From NCBI RefSeq assembly GCF_000283155.1, contig NW_004454193.1:14005610-14069609 (forward strand): DNA of 64,000 nt, written 5' to 3'. The stretch is from Ceratotherium simum simum (taxonomy: Eukaryota; Chordata; Mammalia; Perissodactyla; Rhinocerotidae). Positions 1 through 10,686 of this stretch are shown piece by piece. Below the pieces are notes generated by a model. The model saw nothing but the letters and a program-made list of their open reading frames with translations, was not told the DNA's origin and did no database searches. The position numbers were made by a program, and so were the translations under genes. Numbering within the stretch: position 1 is the stretch's first letter; the number at the start of each line of letters is the position of its first letter.

Positions 1-513
1 AAATAACTAAAAAAACCCTCTATTCAGCTTGAATATAAGTAAAGATTTACTGTATATGTGTATATATACATATATTCTATTTCGTATTAGTAAACTCTCC
101 ATTAATTAGTAACTTAGCAAATCTGTAGATTCCATAGATTCCAAATCTATAGATTCCACTTTGCTGAAAGTGAAATCTTTATTTATGACTTGTGTTTTGG
201 GAACAAAAGAGATACCATCAACACATGTTTTCTGTCCTAGGTCCCATTGCTTTTATAGAATGGATTATTCCAGAGATGGCGAGTCCATGTTGCTCATATG
301 AGCTCATATGTTACTCCAATTAAGTATGGCTCAGAAACCTAAAAATAAAGCATGTTAGTGAAGCTAAATTATGTTCTGAGAAGTTTTTGCTTAAAGTATC
401 TCTATCTGTCTATCTATCTTTCCATTTATATCTATATCTATATCTTTGTAGGAAATTCATTTTCTAGGCCCTTTAGGCTGTCTTATTTTTATTCCTCCCT
501 CCTTTTTATTTTT
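1..513. other. AT-rich non-coding DNA with a short tetranucleotide tract
   Basis: No gene is visible. An imperfect TCTA/TATC simple repeat lies at about 400-445, and an alternating TA/TG tract at about 52-77. The 111-codon plus-strand frame crossing 352-687 runs through this simple repeat and into the neighbouring SINE, so it is not a gene. Confidence 0.7.
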
Positions 514-832
514 ATTTTATTTATTTTTTGTGTGTGTGTGAGGAAGATCAGCCCTGAGCTAACATCCATGCTAATCCTCCTCTTTTTGCTGAGGAAGACC
601 GGCTCTGAGCTAACATCTATTGCCAATCCTCCTCCTTTTTTTTTTTTCTTTTCCCCCAAAGCCCCAGTAGATAGTTGTATGTCATAGTTGCACATCCCTC
701 TAGTTGCTGTATGTGGGACGTGGCCTCAGCATGGCCAGAGAAGCGATGCATTGGTGTGCACCCGGGATCCGAACCCGGGCCGCCAGTAGCGGAGAATGCG
801 CACCTAACTGCTAAGCCACGGGGCCGGCCCTC
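514..832 (-). mobile_element. ERE SINE (long variant), minus strand
   Basis: Read on the minus strand, it begins with the GGGCCGGCCC head and the tRNA-like region (CTTAGCAGTTAGGTGCGC, then GGGTTCGGATCC). It continues into the ERE1 body (ATGACATACAACTAT, GGGGCTTTGGGGG) and then an A-rich stretch followed by the ERE2/3-type tail (TGTTAGCTCAGAGC, GGAGGATT). A perfect 14-bp target duplication, TCCTTTTTATTTTT, flanks it at 500-513 and 833-846, so the whole 319-base unit inserted as one piece by L1-driven target-primed reverse transcription. Confidence 0.92.
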
Positions 833-846
833 TCCTTTTTATTTTT

Positions 847-2545
847 GAATTTTTTTATTTTGGTCCTTTTCATAAGCCCCCTCTTTATTTTCCATCCGTT
901 ATACTATTGTTACGTATTATGATACAAGAATGTGCCAATGGGAATGAAAACCATGTATAGGTCCCATTTGTCATAGCACATGTTATTATCCATCCTAGAG
1001 AATCTTTAGCCAATATAAGAACTAAGGAGGTAGGGACCAGGGGAAGGGCCCAGCATCTACAAACCTTTTCATATCTGCAATATCAGCAGAGGTAAGCTTC
1101 CTCCATGGCTAGAGTGTAGATCTTTAGAATGCTAGATAGGCTTTACTTTATATATCAACTTGGGGCAAAAATCTGTGGTGGTTGCATATAGCACTAGCTT
1201 GAGAAAGACTAAAGGCTCAAGAGTATTCAGGAGTAGAGTGCCATACGTAATTAATAATATTTGTCACATTTGTGCCACCCATTTGGCAATCCTCACTGTT
1301 AATTCCTGATCTATATCTTTATGCCCTTGAGTTCTGCTACTGACCTGTAATTCCTCTAAAACATGCCATGCTACCTTTTCCTTTTAGACATAATTTCGCC
1401 ATTGTTGTGGAGAGTCTTGAGTCATCTATTGGCTCATATTTCTTGTCATGTCAAAGTAATTAAGCCAGTCAAATTACTTTCAGTGTCCAGTCCACTGTGC
1501 GAGTGCTGAGTGTTCAAGTGATCCAGGTTGGGACATTCAAGGCTTCTCTTTCAAGATCTAGATTTGAGTCACAGAGACTTAAGTGGTCAATGTTTGGGAC
1601 TAGAGCTGTAAGGTGGATGAGAGACAAATCTGGAGACCCTGTTGCTTAGAAGAATGCTGATTTAAGAGTTCTAAGTTAGCTAAACTGAGGAATAAGCTAA
1701 TAGTAGCCAATGAGCTCTAGAAGCTTCCTCATATTAGTAAAGTTTAGTTTAGTTTGTTTGTGACCCCAATGAGCTTTCCTCATCATATAGACACATAAAT
1801 ATTCCCTTCCTCTTGTCTTCGTATTATGTAGAACATCATGAATGCATCATTGTCCATTTGAACTTTGGCTATAATGTATAAACATCTATGGCTGGACAAA
1901 GTTTTGGTTTAATTAGAATGGAGGAGGGGGGTCATGTGCATTCTATTACTCTTCTACTTTTATGTTTTTTTCCCCCCGAAAACCTTATGTTGCTGGTGAT
2001 GTGTATTGGTGACTTCTTTACACGTGAGAGAGCTGTGGCAGGACTTTCTGAGATGCAAAGTGGAAAGAAGGATAGGCTGGAGAAAGAAGAGGGAGGGGAG
2101 GATAGTGATGTAATGTAGCAGTAGGGGACTCTCAGAAACAGATAAAAGACCCCAGAGTCTTTCAAAGACTCAAACACTAATCATTTTTCCTTCATTCTGA
2201 GTTCCATGAGGACTGCTATTCCTGCCCCTGGGTTCCATGTAGCTCCTCATTCACAGCATCTTTACTTTCATTCTCAGATTATTAGACTGTTCATCATTCA
2301 TGGCTAAACTCAATGTCAATGCTGCTAGGAGGTGTCCTCTAATCTCTCAAACCCAAATTAATCATTCTTTCACCTCTACTCTCTCAGAATTGCATTTATG
2401 AATTTATTAATTTTACCCTATCATAATTTATTACTAATAAATCAGTCCTCTCCCACGATAAAGTTCCATTAAGATAGTGATTAGTTCTTGTGTATATTTG
2501 TGTATTCTAAATATCCGTTACATGACCAGATAAAAATAAATAATT
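847..2545. other. Unique non-coding DNA
   Basis: No recognisable gene or repeat. The short frames at about 1888-2177 overlap on opposite strands, have no homology that I recognise, and are probably chance. Confidence 0.6.
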
Positions 2546-2549
2546 ATTA

Positions 2550-2740
2550 AAACCTTACTGCTAAACACAATGCCAGATTTTTAAAATATAGCTTGAAACT
2601 ATTAATACAACTACCTTACGAGAAAATTCTAATTCCCATTTCATAAGTAAGAAAACAGAATTTGAAAAATATATGTAACTAGTTAATGGTGGAACTAAGA
2701 TTCAAATAAAGATCTTTCTGATTCCAATGTTTATGCACCT
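2550..2740 (-). repeat. MIR-like SINE fossil, minus strand
   Basis: Contains the degraded reverse-orientation MIR pattern: CCCATTTCATAAGTAAGAAA, then a TTAATGGTGGAACTAAGATT stretch equivalent to the usual 'gtggcagagccaggattcaaa'. Old, diverged and lacking target duplications. Confidence 0.6.
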
Positions 2741-3671
2741 CAATAATTCCTGAAATGAATTTTCATTCCTGGTTTGATGGTCTAACCAAGATGAAAGGCT
2801 GACCTTGGATCACAAAATTTTGTTTATATTAACACGAGATGAACTAAGCTATGGTTTTATTGATGGTCCTTAACAAGACTTTGATAGTGTCTGTAATCTT
2901 TCTTCTTTAGCAGCTTGGGAAATCTTTCCTGTAAACACTTCAAAGAGAGTAAGGTTATCTCATCTCATAAACAATTCTCTGCATATCTGTCTGAAAGAAA
3001 GGTCAAGTTACAAAAAGAAAAGCAGCGACATAGACATTGTATTATGTTTCTATGGGATCTTGTGTGTTAAGTGCCCATTGATGAAAGTGAAGGTGATAAG
3101 TTTATTCTCTTAAGTGGAGTCGGAGGCTCAGTGTCCGTTGTGTGTTCATTCAGATTCCATTAATTCAAGAAGTCCTGGCAATTTAAAATACTCCATTCTA
3201 ATGATGTCAGAAGAAAAAGGGTTTAATAATCCAACAAGGATTCTAAACAAGACTCAGGTTGCAGAAAACTATTTTAGAAAATTAAATTATGCTTCACCTA
3301 CATTTAATAATCTGTACATTCTACACAGGTATCATGCCTTCCTGTTCTCAATACTTTGCTCAAATGGTTCTGAATTACTAAACAAAATTTACCGTTCCTA
3401 GCACTACTGAAAACTTTGCTTCTCCAAGCACCATATCCACTGCAAGATCCAGCCCCATCACTTTGTCCTCCAACAGTCTTTCCTTCTTTCTGCAGGACAA
3501 AGTGATCAAACTATCTTTCAAATTTCTAAATCGTTATATTCCCTCTCTCCCTTATGAACTGGAATGGAACTAACACAGTTTAAACAAATACTCTGAGCCT
3601 GGAATTTAGCTTAACATTCCTTTTGACCATCACATATATCTGAGGCTCACACAAAGAGATGACACCATTGT
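2741..3671. other. Unique non-coding DNA
   Basis: A 95-codon frame at 3114-3401 starts at an ATG, but I see no signal, domain, family resemblance or splice context. I treat it as chance. Confidence 0.55.
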
Positions 3672-3683
3672 CCAAAACACACT

Positions 3684-3880
3684 TTTTTTTCTTTTTGGTG
3701 AAGAAGATTGTCTCTGAGGCAACATCCGTGCCAATCTTCCTCTATTTTTGTATGTGGGACGCCATCACAGCATGGCCTGATAAGTGATGCGTAAGTCTGT
3801 GCCTGGGATCTGAACACATGAACCCTCAGGCCACCAAAGAGGAGTGCATGAACCCAACCACTATGCCACTGAGTTGGCCT
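3684..3880 (-). mobile_element. ERE2/3-type SINE, minus strand, diverged (first of a pair)
   Basis: The minus strand carries the ERE2 tail (GGAAGATTGGCACGGATGTT), CATGCTGTGATGGCGTCCCA and a degraded tRNA-like head. It is flanked by CCAAAACACACTTTT at 3672 and CCAAAATGCACATTTT at 3881, a slightly decayed target duplication. The second copy of that duplication also borders the next ERE. Confidence 0.85.
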
Positions 3881-3897
3881 CCAAAATGCACATTTTT

Positions 3898-4083
3898 TTG
3901 TGTGTGTGTGAGGAAGATTGGCCCTGGGCTAACATCCGCGCCCATCTTCCTCTACTTTTTTAATGGGATGCTGCCATAACGTGGCTTGACAAGGGGTGCA
4001 TAGGTCTTTGCCCGGGAACCTGTGAACCGTGGGTGGCCAAAATGGAGCATGTGAACTTAACTGCTATGCCACTGTGTCAACCC
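3898..4083 (-). mobile_element. ERE2/3-type SINE, minus strand, diverged (second of a pair)
   Basis: Same family and orientation as its left neighbour but a distinct copy: its tail contains a GTGTGTGTG tract and the body differs at many positions. It lies between CCAAAATGCACATTTT (3881) and CCAAAACACACATTTT (4084), so the target word is present three times around the pair. Confidence 0.85.
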
Positions 4084-4100
4084 CCAAAACACACATTTTT

Positions 4101-5299
4101 TAAATGCAAGAATTGAGATTTGAATCCAGGCCTGACTTCAAATGCTATTCATTTTAATTTTGCCATCTTGTTGCCTGTGGACTGGAACCATGAGCAGTTG
4201 ATTTCTGTATCTAATTACAACATTTATCACAAGGCCCCGCATGTGGTAGATCCTAGATAGAAGCAAATTAAGTGCTGAAACACATTATTGCTGCACATAA
4301 ACCTACATGGTTTGTCTTATCTATTCAGTAAAGCAACCTCGCAGTTCTCATCTAAATATCAAAGTTGATTCTCACCACACTTTATTAGTAACTTACTGGC
4401 CTTGTTACTGAGTTGTTAAGGAGAATAAAGCAGCATACCTTCCCTGAAACAAAACCCATATTCAAATATTTTAAGATGTTTAATAATTCAGGTATTTTAT
4501 TACTTCAACACAACCAGCTCTTAAGACATAATTATTGCAAATTAGTGAAGTTGGTTTGACAAGTGCCTGTGACCAGTCAGCAAGAGAGTCATTCATGACC
4601 ATGTTGAGAGCCACCAAATCTCACCAGTGCTATCATCAGTAGGAGAAACACCAACCCACCCAGTCCTTCGTATGCCCTTTAAATCATATGCTTATTTGTG
4701 GAAGATGCAAAGACTGTCACAAGAACGCAGAGCTGACACCGAGAGAGCACAGAAGTCTTAAAATTTTATGATCCCCTTGCAAAACTGAAATTCACAAGCC
4801 CTTTGGGTCTTTGGTGAAGTCACTGACAGTGCTGGGCCCAGCTGAGAGGTGGAGTCACAGTGCCAGAAAATTCAGAACACCACTCCAGGGGCCCAGGCAA
4901 GCCCGTAAGTGGCCTGACAAACCTAGGGTGGAGGATGACAGCACTTACAGCACCCTTAGGAGCTCTGTAAATGTTGTTTTCCAGAATCCAACAGAGTACT
5001 GCTTAAGGTTTACCATACACACCAGCACACCCCTTCGCACAACCACATAAAAACACCTGCCAGCACTCACTACCCCTCTACTTTCCTCTCGTCCTCTTCC
5101 TCTCTCATTGTCAGCATTTCTTAAAAGCCAACTTAGATGGAAAAGCAAGCCGGAAGCAGACAGAATTTCTGCAAACAAATGAGGGTAATGTTTTCAAGAG
5201 AAGCCTTATTTAGGATCCACTGAAAAATGAACTAATTAGAAAGGTGGCAAAGCTAAGATATCTACTAGATTTTCAAGAGTATTGAAGAAGAAAAAATAT
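4101..5299. other. Unique non-coding DNA
   Basis: Frames at 4811-5050 (plus) and 4945-5178 (minus) overlap each other and show no recognisable domain. No gene is supported. Confidence 0.55.
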
Positions 5300-5365
5300 C
5301 TAAAGGTACAGAGTACAGTGCCTGGCACAGCGTAGGATGTTCAATAATTGTTCAATAAAGAAACA
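5300..5365 (+). repeat. L2 LINE 3' end
   Basis: The words CAGTGCCTGGCACAGCGTAG and TTCAATAATTGTTCAATAAA match the characteristic last ~60 bases of ancient L2 elements. Confidence 0.7.
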
Positions 5366-5649
5366 AATGGGCATGGTATAGTACTGAGGGAGTTTAGTTT
5401 AGAGTTTTTTGTTTGTTTATTTTATGTTCTATGGGTGATTATATAACATTTGAACTGCAATGATAAAGGCAGAGAATATTTTAACCAGTTGTATTTGTCT
5501 GCTAATATTTCTCCTTCCTTTGAAAACTGAGTGTCTTGTTCAGAGGCACTACATTACAAAATGTGTCATGACGTGAACAAAAGCTAGCTTAAAAAAAAAA
5601 CAAACAGATTAACAAGCAGAAAAAACTGAATTCCTAGGACAAAGTTTTT

Positions 5650-5864
5650 TTTTTTTTTTTTTTAAGATTTTATTTATTTTATTTTTTCCCCCCAAAGCCC
5701 CAGTGGATAGTTGTATGTCGTAGCTGCACATCCTTCTAGTTGCTTTATGTGGGACTCGGCCTCAGAATGAACGGAGAAGCGGTGCCTCGATGCACACCCG
5801 GGATCCGAACCCAGGCCACCAGCATCGCAGCGCGCGCACTTAACCACCAAGCCACGGGGCCGGC
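5650..5864 (-). mobile_element. ERE1 SINE, minus strand
   Basis: On the minus strand it reads GGGCCGGCCC head, ACTTAACCACC complement, GGATCCCGGGTGTGCATCGA, CATACAACTATCCACTGGGG and an A-rich tail. It is flanked by a 16-bp target duplication, CCTAGGACAAAGTTTT (5633-5648) and CCTAGGACAACGTTTT (5865-5880), with a single mismatch, so it is a fairly recent insertion. Confidence 0.93.
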
Positions 5865-5880
5865 CCTAGGACAACGTTTT

Positions 5881-7044
5881 TGATTCAACAATAAAGAGAT
5901 CCTCTATCTTCCTGAATCTTAGAAAGATAGATTAGAAGTTTCACCTTCATGTGATATTTAACTTGTAAAAATGGGTTAAATATACAACATGTTTTTTGCC
6001 AACTATGGAGAGTTTAGGTCTGATGTGGTAGTTCCATGAATCTTCAAGAACCTGACTATGGCTCTTAAAATCATCATTCAAGGTGACTGCTAGAACTCCA
6101 ACCATCATGTCCGTGTGTCAAGCAGCATAACAGAAGAAGGAAAAAAAGAAACAGAGGTCAAGTATTTCCCTATACAAGACTCAGAAACCCTGTGACCCTT
6201 CCATTTTCACCTCATTAAGGAGAACTCAGTTGCTGAGACAAAACTAGATGGGAAATGTACCCTTTGTTCATGATTAGTCTGTGGTCAGCCAAAAATTTGG
6301 GTTTTTTTAATATATTATTAAGGAAGACGGGTAAAACAAATCTTGAAGTAGCCAAATAAATGTCTTGACAACAACTAGCATAGCATATACTAGAAGGTCT
6401 GCATCTTGGGCATTCCACTCCACCAGGACGATGTCTTGAGACGTAAACTTATACTCCTGGCTTTCCCTTGGATAGGAAAGATGAAGACCCACACAGTGAA
6501 GCTATGGTCGATGTAGAGCTTTACATAACATGCTTTCTGTTAGCCATGTTCCTCCCAAGGGAAAGCATCCTAAGGTAAAACAGTATTTATCTCTTGTGCC
6601 AAGAATGAGAAGAGTCAGCTGGTAAATTGGTGCTATTTGTACTTTTCTTCTTTGTCCATAAGTCAAGTATTTGTTTTCCTATTTAAATGACTAAAGTTAG
6701 AGCATGTTTAATTCTGTTAAATGTGAGGATTGGCCAACAAGATTTAAAATTGAATATTGGTAATTTACTTACCTAATCATTCTATACAACAAAATTCTCA
6801 GACACTCCCCTACCCCCAACATACACATACACTTAATTCCCTGAATGTTACACTTCCTTATTTTCCAAGAATAAAACGGAAGGTTATTCAAGGAGAATAC
6901 AGTTTCCAGGTATTTGAAATAATCTATATAATTTAAAAATATTTTATATAACCTTTATTATATTTAAGAAAACAACTACATGTTTATAGCTTCTACACAG
7001 GAAATAATTAGTGATATTGGAACATAACTGTAAAATAATGTTTC
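5881..7044. other. Unique non-coding DNA
   Basis: Overlapping minus-strand frames at 6215-6492 have no recognisable content. Nothing else is identified. Confidence 0.55.
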
Positions 7045-7180
7045 AAGTTACAGGATTCTAGACTAGCCTCTGCCTCTAACTTGTTCTATCCCTTGGGCAA
7101 GTTAGATAAATTCTCTGGGGTCTATTTCCTCATCTGTAAAATTAAGAGGGTGTTAGTTTCCTTTGGGTCCTTTTCAGCTA
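7045..7180 (+). repeat. MIR SINE fossil, plus strand
   Basis: CTTGGGCAAGTTAGATAAAT followed by TTCCTCATCTGTAAAATTAA is the classic MIR 3' core in the sense direction. Confidence 0.75.
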
Positions 7181-7641
7181 TTACACTCCACGGATACATG
7201 AGTTTTTGTTGTCACTTTCAATCAAGTTTAATATTCTTCAAGAACCCATCTCTTCACCTTTGGAATTTTGTTTGATTTTGTGCGTCTTAAATTTATGTCT
7301 AGACCTCATGGTCACAGTATTCCCCAGTCCTTATTCTAGTTTTATACTTAGAGTCAGCAAAGGGTTTATTTTTAGCAATTTCCCAAAGGAATTGGAAGAG
7401 AGTCTCATCTTTGGCTCATTACCTCTGAGAGCCTGTTCACTGATGCCTGCTGTTTTTACACTATGTGCCCAGCTCCTGCCTGTAATTGTCACCAAGGTCA
7501 ACACAGGTTCGTCACCTCTGTCAAATGGGGGAATCAAAGTGAGTTTTCTCATGTTGAAAGCTGACTTGGGTTTGGGTCCCTAGGGCTTGAGGTTATTCAA
7601 CACAGACTAAATAAGGAAATGCCACACTAAACAACTACAAA
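7181..7641. other. Non-coding DNA containing a 125-codon chance frame
   Basis: The plus-strand frame at 7206-7583 is one of the longer repeat-free frames in the window. It has a hydrophobic N-terminal third but no domain, conserved motif or splice context that I recognise, and a 73-codon frame runs antisense to it. I judge it a chance frame. Confidence 0.5.
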
Positions 7642-7662
7642 ACACACACACACACACACACA
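7642..7662. repeat. (CA)n microsatellite
   Basis: About ten uninterrupted AC units, a candidate length-polymorphic marker. Confidence 0.95.
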
Positions 7663-8445
7663 GGGGCTTAGTAGTTGCACTTTCATTTCTAACTCTTTCA
7701 AATTAAAGTTCTTAGTAAAAGGAAATCATGGCTGCCTTCAGATGTAGAGTTTCATAGTACTTGTGCTTATATCAGAAGAAGACAAGCAGGTGCACATGTT
7801 CTTGAATACTGGTTGTCTTCTATTTCTATGAAGTTGCAGACCTGATATCCCAATTGGAAGCTCAGCTAGAGAGCAGAGGTGAAAATAAGAATGAATTAGA
7901 GGCAGATGACTCCAGTAATGGGTCTGGGGTTCTTTCAGTTGTCAAGATAAAGTAGACTATGCTTCCTATTTCACAGATGTTAGACTATAGCTCCATAATA
8001 AAGCTTGATATACTCTCAAGCCACACACCTACTGGCCATGCCATAGGCACTTGGCTGAGATCTTGGCAACCATGGTAACACCCAATCTCCTTCTTGCTCC
8101 ATCAATAATCTCCTATCTGTGTGAGCCCCATGTTATTTCTGCTTTTGACTTCCAGATTTGAACTGAAGATTACTTTCTAGTATATTTAATCTTGATTTTA
8201 TTTTTCTCAAAAGATGTTGCCTTTTGCTTACGGATAAAATCAGGAGAAAGCTTTGAATATTCCCAACTGTCTCAGTAATGAACAGATATTATATTTTGTA
8301 ATTTGAAGTTTTCAAATTGATTTTCTAGGTAGAAATGTAAATCCATGAGATTCTCTTTAAATTAAAACTTTAGCTGCCCTTTGTAGTAAAAAGGGAAAAA
8401 AATATTATTTATTTAAGATATCCTGTGTGATCAGGCCAGATATAT
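7663..8445. other. Unique non-coding DNA
   Basis: No gene, RNA gene or recognisable repeat seen. Confidence 0.5.
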
Positions 8446-8463
8446 GATAAATATTGTTTCTTT

Positions 8464-8713
8464 CTTTTTTTTTTTTTTTTTGTGAGGAAGATCAGCCCTG
8501 TGCTAACATCTGCCAAGCCTCCTCATTTTTTGCTGAGGAAGACTGGCCCTGGGCTAACATCCATGCCCATCTTCCTTCACTTTATATGGGACGCCACCAC
8601 ATCACGGCTTGCCAAGCGGTGCGTCGGTGTGCGCCCAGGATCCGAGCCGGGGAACCCCGGGCTGCCGCAGCAGAGCACGCACAATTAACCGCTTGCGCCA
8701 CCGGGCAGGCCCC
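8464..8713 (-). mobile_element. ERE2 SINE, minus strand, recent
   Basis: The minus strand shows the head GGGCCTGCCCGGTGGCGCAA, a GGATCCTGGGCGCACACCGA box region, CATATAAAGTGAAGGAAGAT and two tail repeats ending in an A-run. A perfect 18-bp target duplication (GATAAATATTGTTTCTTT) at 8446-8463 and 8714-8731 flanks it. Several CpGs are preserved, which also argues for a young copy. Confidence 0.95.
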
Positions 8714-8731
8714 GATAAATATTGTTTCTTT

Positions 8732-10443
8732 AATCTTCACATAAAGTAAGTTATGAACCTGCTTCATAGGAGATGAAACTAAGATGGTGGAAGATTATAA
8801 ATTTAAGGTTACTCAGCCCCTAAAAGAGTATGATTATATTTCATATTCATGTGTAGCTTAAAACCTGGGCTCTTGCCATCAGCCTGATTATGGCAATTCT
8901 AACTTGCTCACCTAATGCCAGTCGGCCAGGTAGGCCTTTCTTTAACGATCTCACTAGCCACTTGCCCCACTGCTTCTTCTTTATGCCAGTCTGCTATTAC
9001 TGACAATTCTCTGGACTCTTTTTACTTCTTTGTTTTGTCAACATACTCAGGGTCCTGCATTTGATCCTGCCTATGACCTCTGGGGCCAGTATACTTGACT
9101 TTTCCTGAAGACTTGGAATCACTCTGCATTATTGGTATTTTGTGCTAGCTCAAATAAGAACTCCTGCTAAGTCAGGATTTCTCACCAACCATGATCACGA
9201 CCTGGTTTCATTAGCCAGGTCCTTGCTGAATCAAGGTCTTGGGCAGCTGAAAAGCAGGACCATTTACACACTGGCCATATACCTTCCCTCTTTATTTATT
9301 TTTATACTTTAATCTTTTTTAAAAAAAACTGTATCCCTATTTATTTATTTTAAGAATGTCAACTTGCGAACTTTCAGATTTTTTTTAATCATTGCTTTTG
9401 GAAAGCCAGGAAATTTTGCTGACTGATACAGCTGAATATCATCAACTAGAAATATTATTTTGGGGAAGAGAGTTTATACATTTCACTCCTTTTTTTATCA
9501 GTGTTGAACTGCAAAGGGTGGAAAATTGAATCATACACTACTCTCTGGTCAACAAATGTGCCCATGTTAGCAATGCTTTATGATGGCTTTTCGGAGCTGT
9601 AGCAAGTCCAATCCATGATTAAATACAAATTTTAACCTTCTTGCTTCACACAGAAAATGAGATTTGTGCCGTGGACTTTTTTCTGGATGGTGAACCCAGC
9701 AGAAAGTCTCATCTTGCCATCCAGTTTTCCTTTCTACTATTTCTATTTGCATTCCATTAGCATAGCATTGAAAAATGAAAACCACCAAATATTTCTTTTT
9801 CATAACTGAGCAGTGAGAGAAACAGAATATCCTTCACTCTTTTCAACTGCCTATTACTTTAGGATAAGGGCTGTGTGGCACATTAAATGATTACAAATTG
9901 ATTTTTCTTGAGCTTACAGTCTTTCTATATTCCCTGTTTCTAACCATACATATTATATGAGAAGCAAAGCATTCTGAAATCTATATTAGCATTATGTGTA
10001 AACTCATATATCACTGAAAAGTGTGCACATGACATCTAATAAGTGTCCCATCTCTTTTGAAAGTTGGCTACTTAATAGGTCTTATCCAACATTCTATGTA
10101 GATATATTTCTTTGCCACAATTCACACTGCATAGAGATTAATGCCCTAATTCAGCCTTAATCAAAATTTCTTTATGATGTTAATGCCCTGATATGAGAAC
10201 AGGCATTTTAGAAAAGTCATGTTTAAATAGTTAATGTAAAGTACAACATATCCAACCTCTGAGGCTAAATAGTGCCTCTTCGATCATAAAAACCTTTCTA
10301 AAAAATAGCACACTTGTATTGGCTCAAAATATTGAGGTATTCGAAATGGATGTATTCAAGAATTTGCATAAGGAATTTTCTTTCAGGGTTACAAAACTGT
10401 ACACTTAATGAGGACCTATGGATTGTGATAATGCAGTAGAGTC
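8732..10443. other. Unique non-coding DNA
   Basis: A minus-strand frame at 9567-9803 (78 codons) has no recognised family. An A/T-rich TTTATTTATT tract lies near 9290-9355. Nothing else is supported. Confidence 0.5.
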
Positions 10444-10460
10444 CAAATTGTGTTGTGTCA

Positions 10461-10669
10461 TGGCCGGCCCCGTGGCTTAGTGGTTAAGTGCGCGTGCTCC
10501 GCTGCTGGCATCCCGGGTTCGGATCCCGGGAGCGCACTGACGCACCGCTTCTCCGGCCATGCTGAGGCCGCGTCCCACGTACAGCAACTAGAAGCATGTG
10601 CAGCTATGACATACAACTATGTACTGGGGCTTTGGGGGAAAAAATAAATAAGTAAAAAAAAAAAAAAAA
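10461..10669 (+). mobile_element. ERE1 SINE, plus strand, recent
   Basis: A near-canonical ERE1: GGCCGGCCCCGTGGCTTAG, TTAAGTGCGCGTGCTCCGCT, GGGTTCGGATCCCGGGAG, GCTGAGGCCGCGTCCCAC, GACATACAACTATGTACTGG and a GGGGGAAAAAATAAATAAG tail with a long A-run. A perfect 17-bp target duplication, CAAATTGTGTTGTGTCA, lies at 10444-10460 and 10670-10686. High CpG retention marks it as one of the youngest insertions in the window. Confidence 0.97.
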
Positions 10670-10686
10670 CAAATTGTGTTGTGTCA

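Noticed and set aside
3114..3401. 95-codon plus-strand frame
   Set aside because: No recognisable motif; single isolated frame in AT-rich DNA.
7206..7583. 125-codon plus-strand frame
   Set aside because: Overlaps an antisense frame, no domain, no splice or codon evidence; expected by chance in 64 kb.
10461..10560. tRNA-like A and B boxes in ERE heads
   Set aside because: The cloverleaf-like head belongs to tRNA-derived SINEs with tails and target duplications; not a functional tRNA gene. The same applies to all ERE copies.
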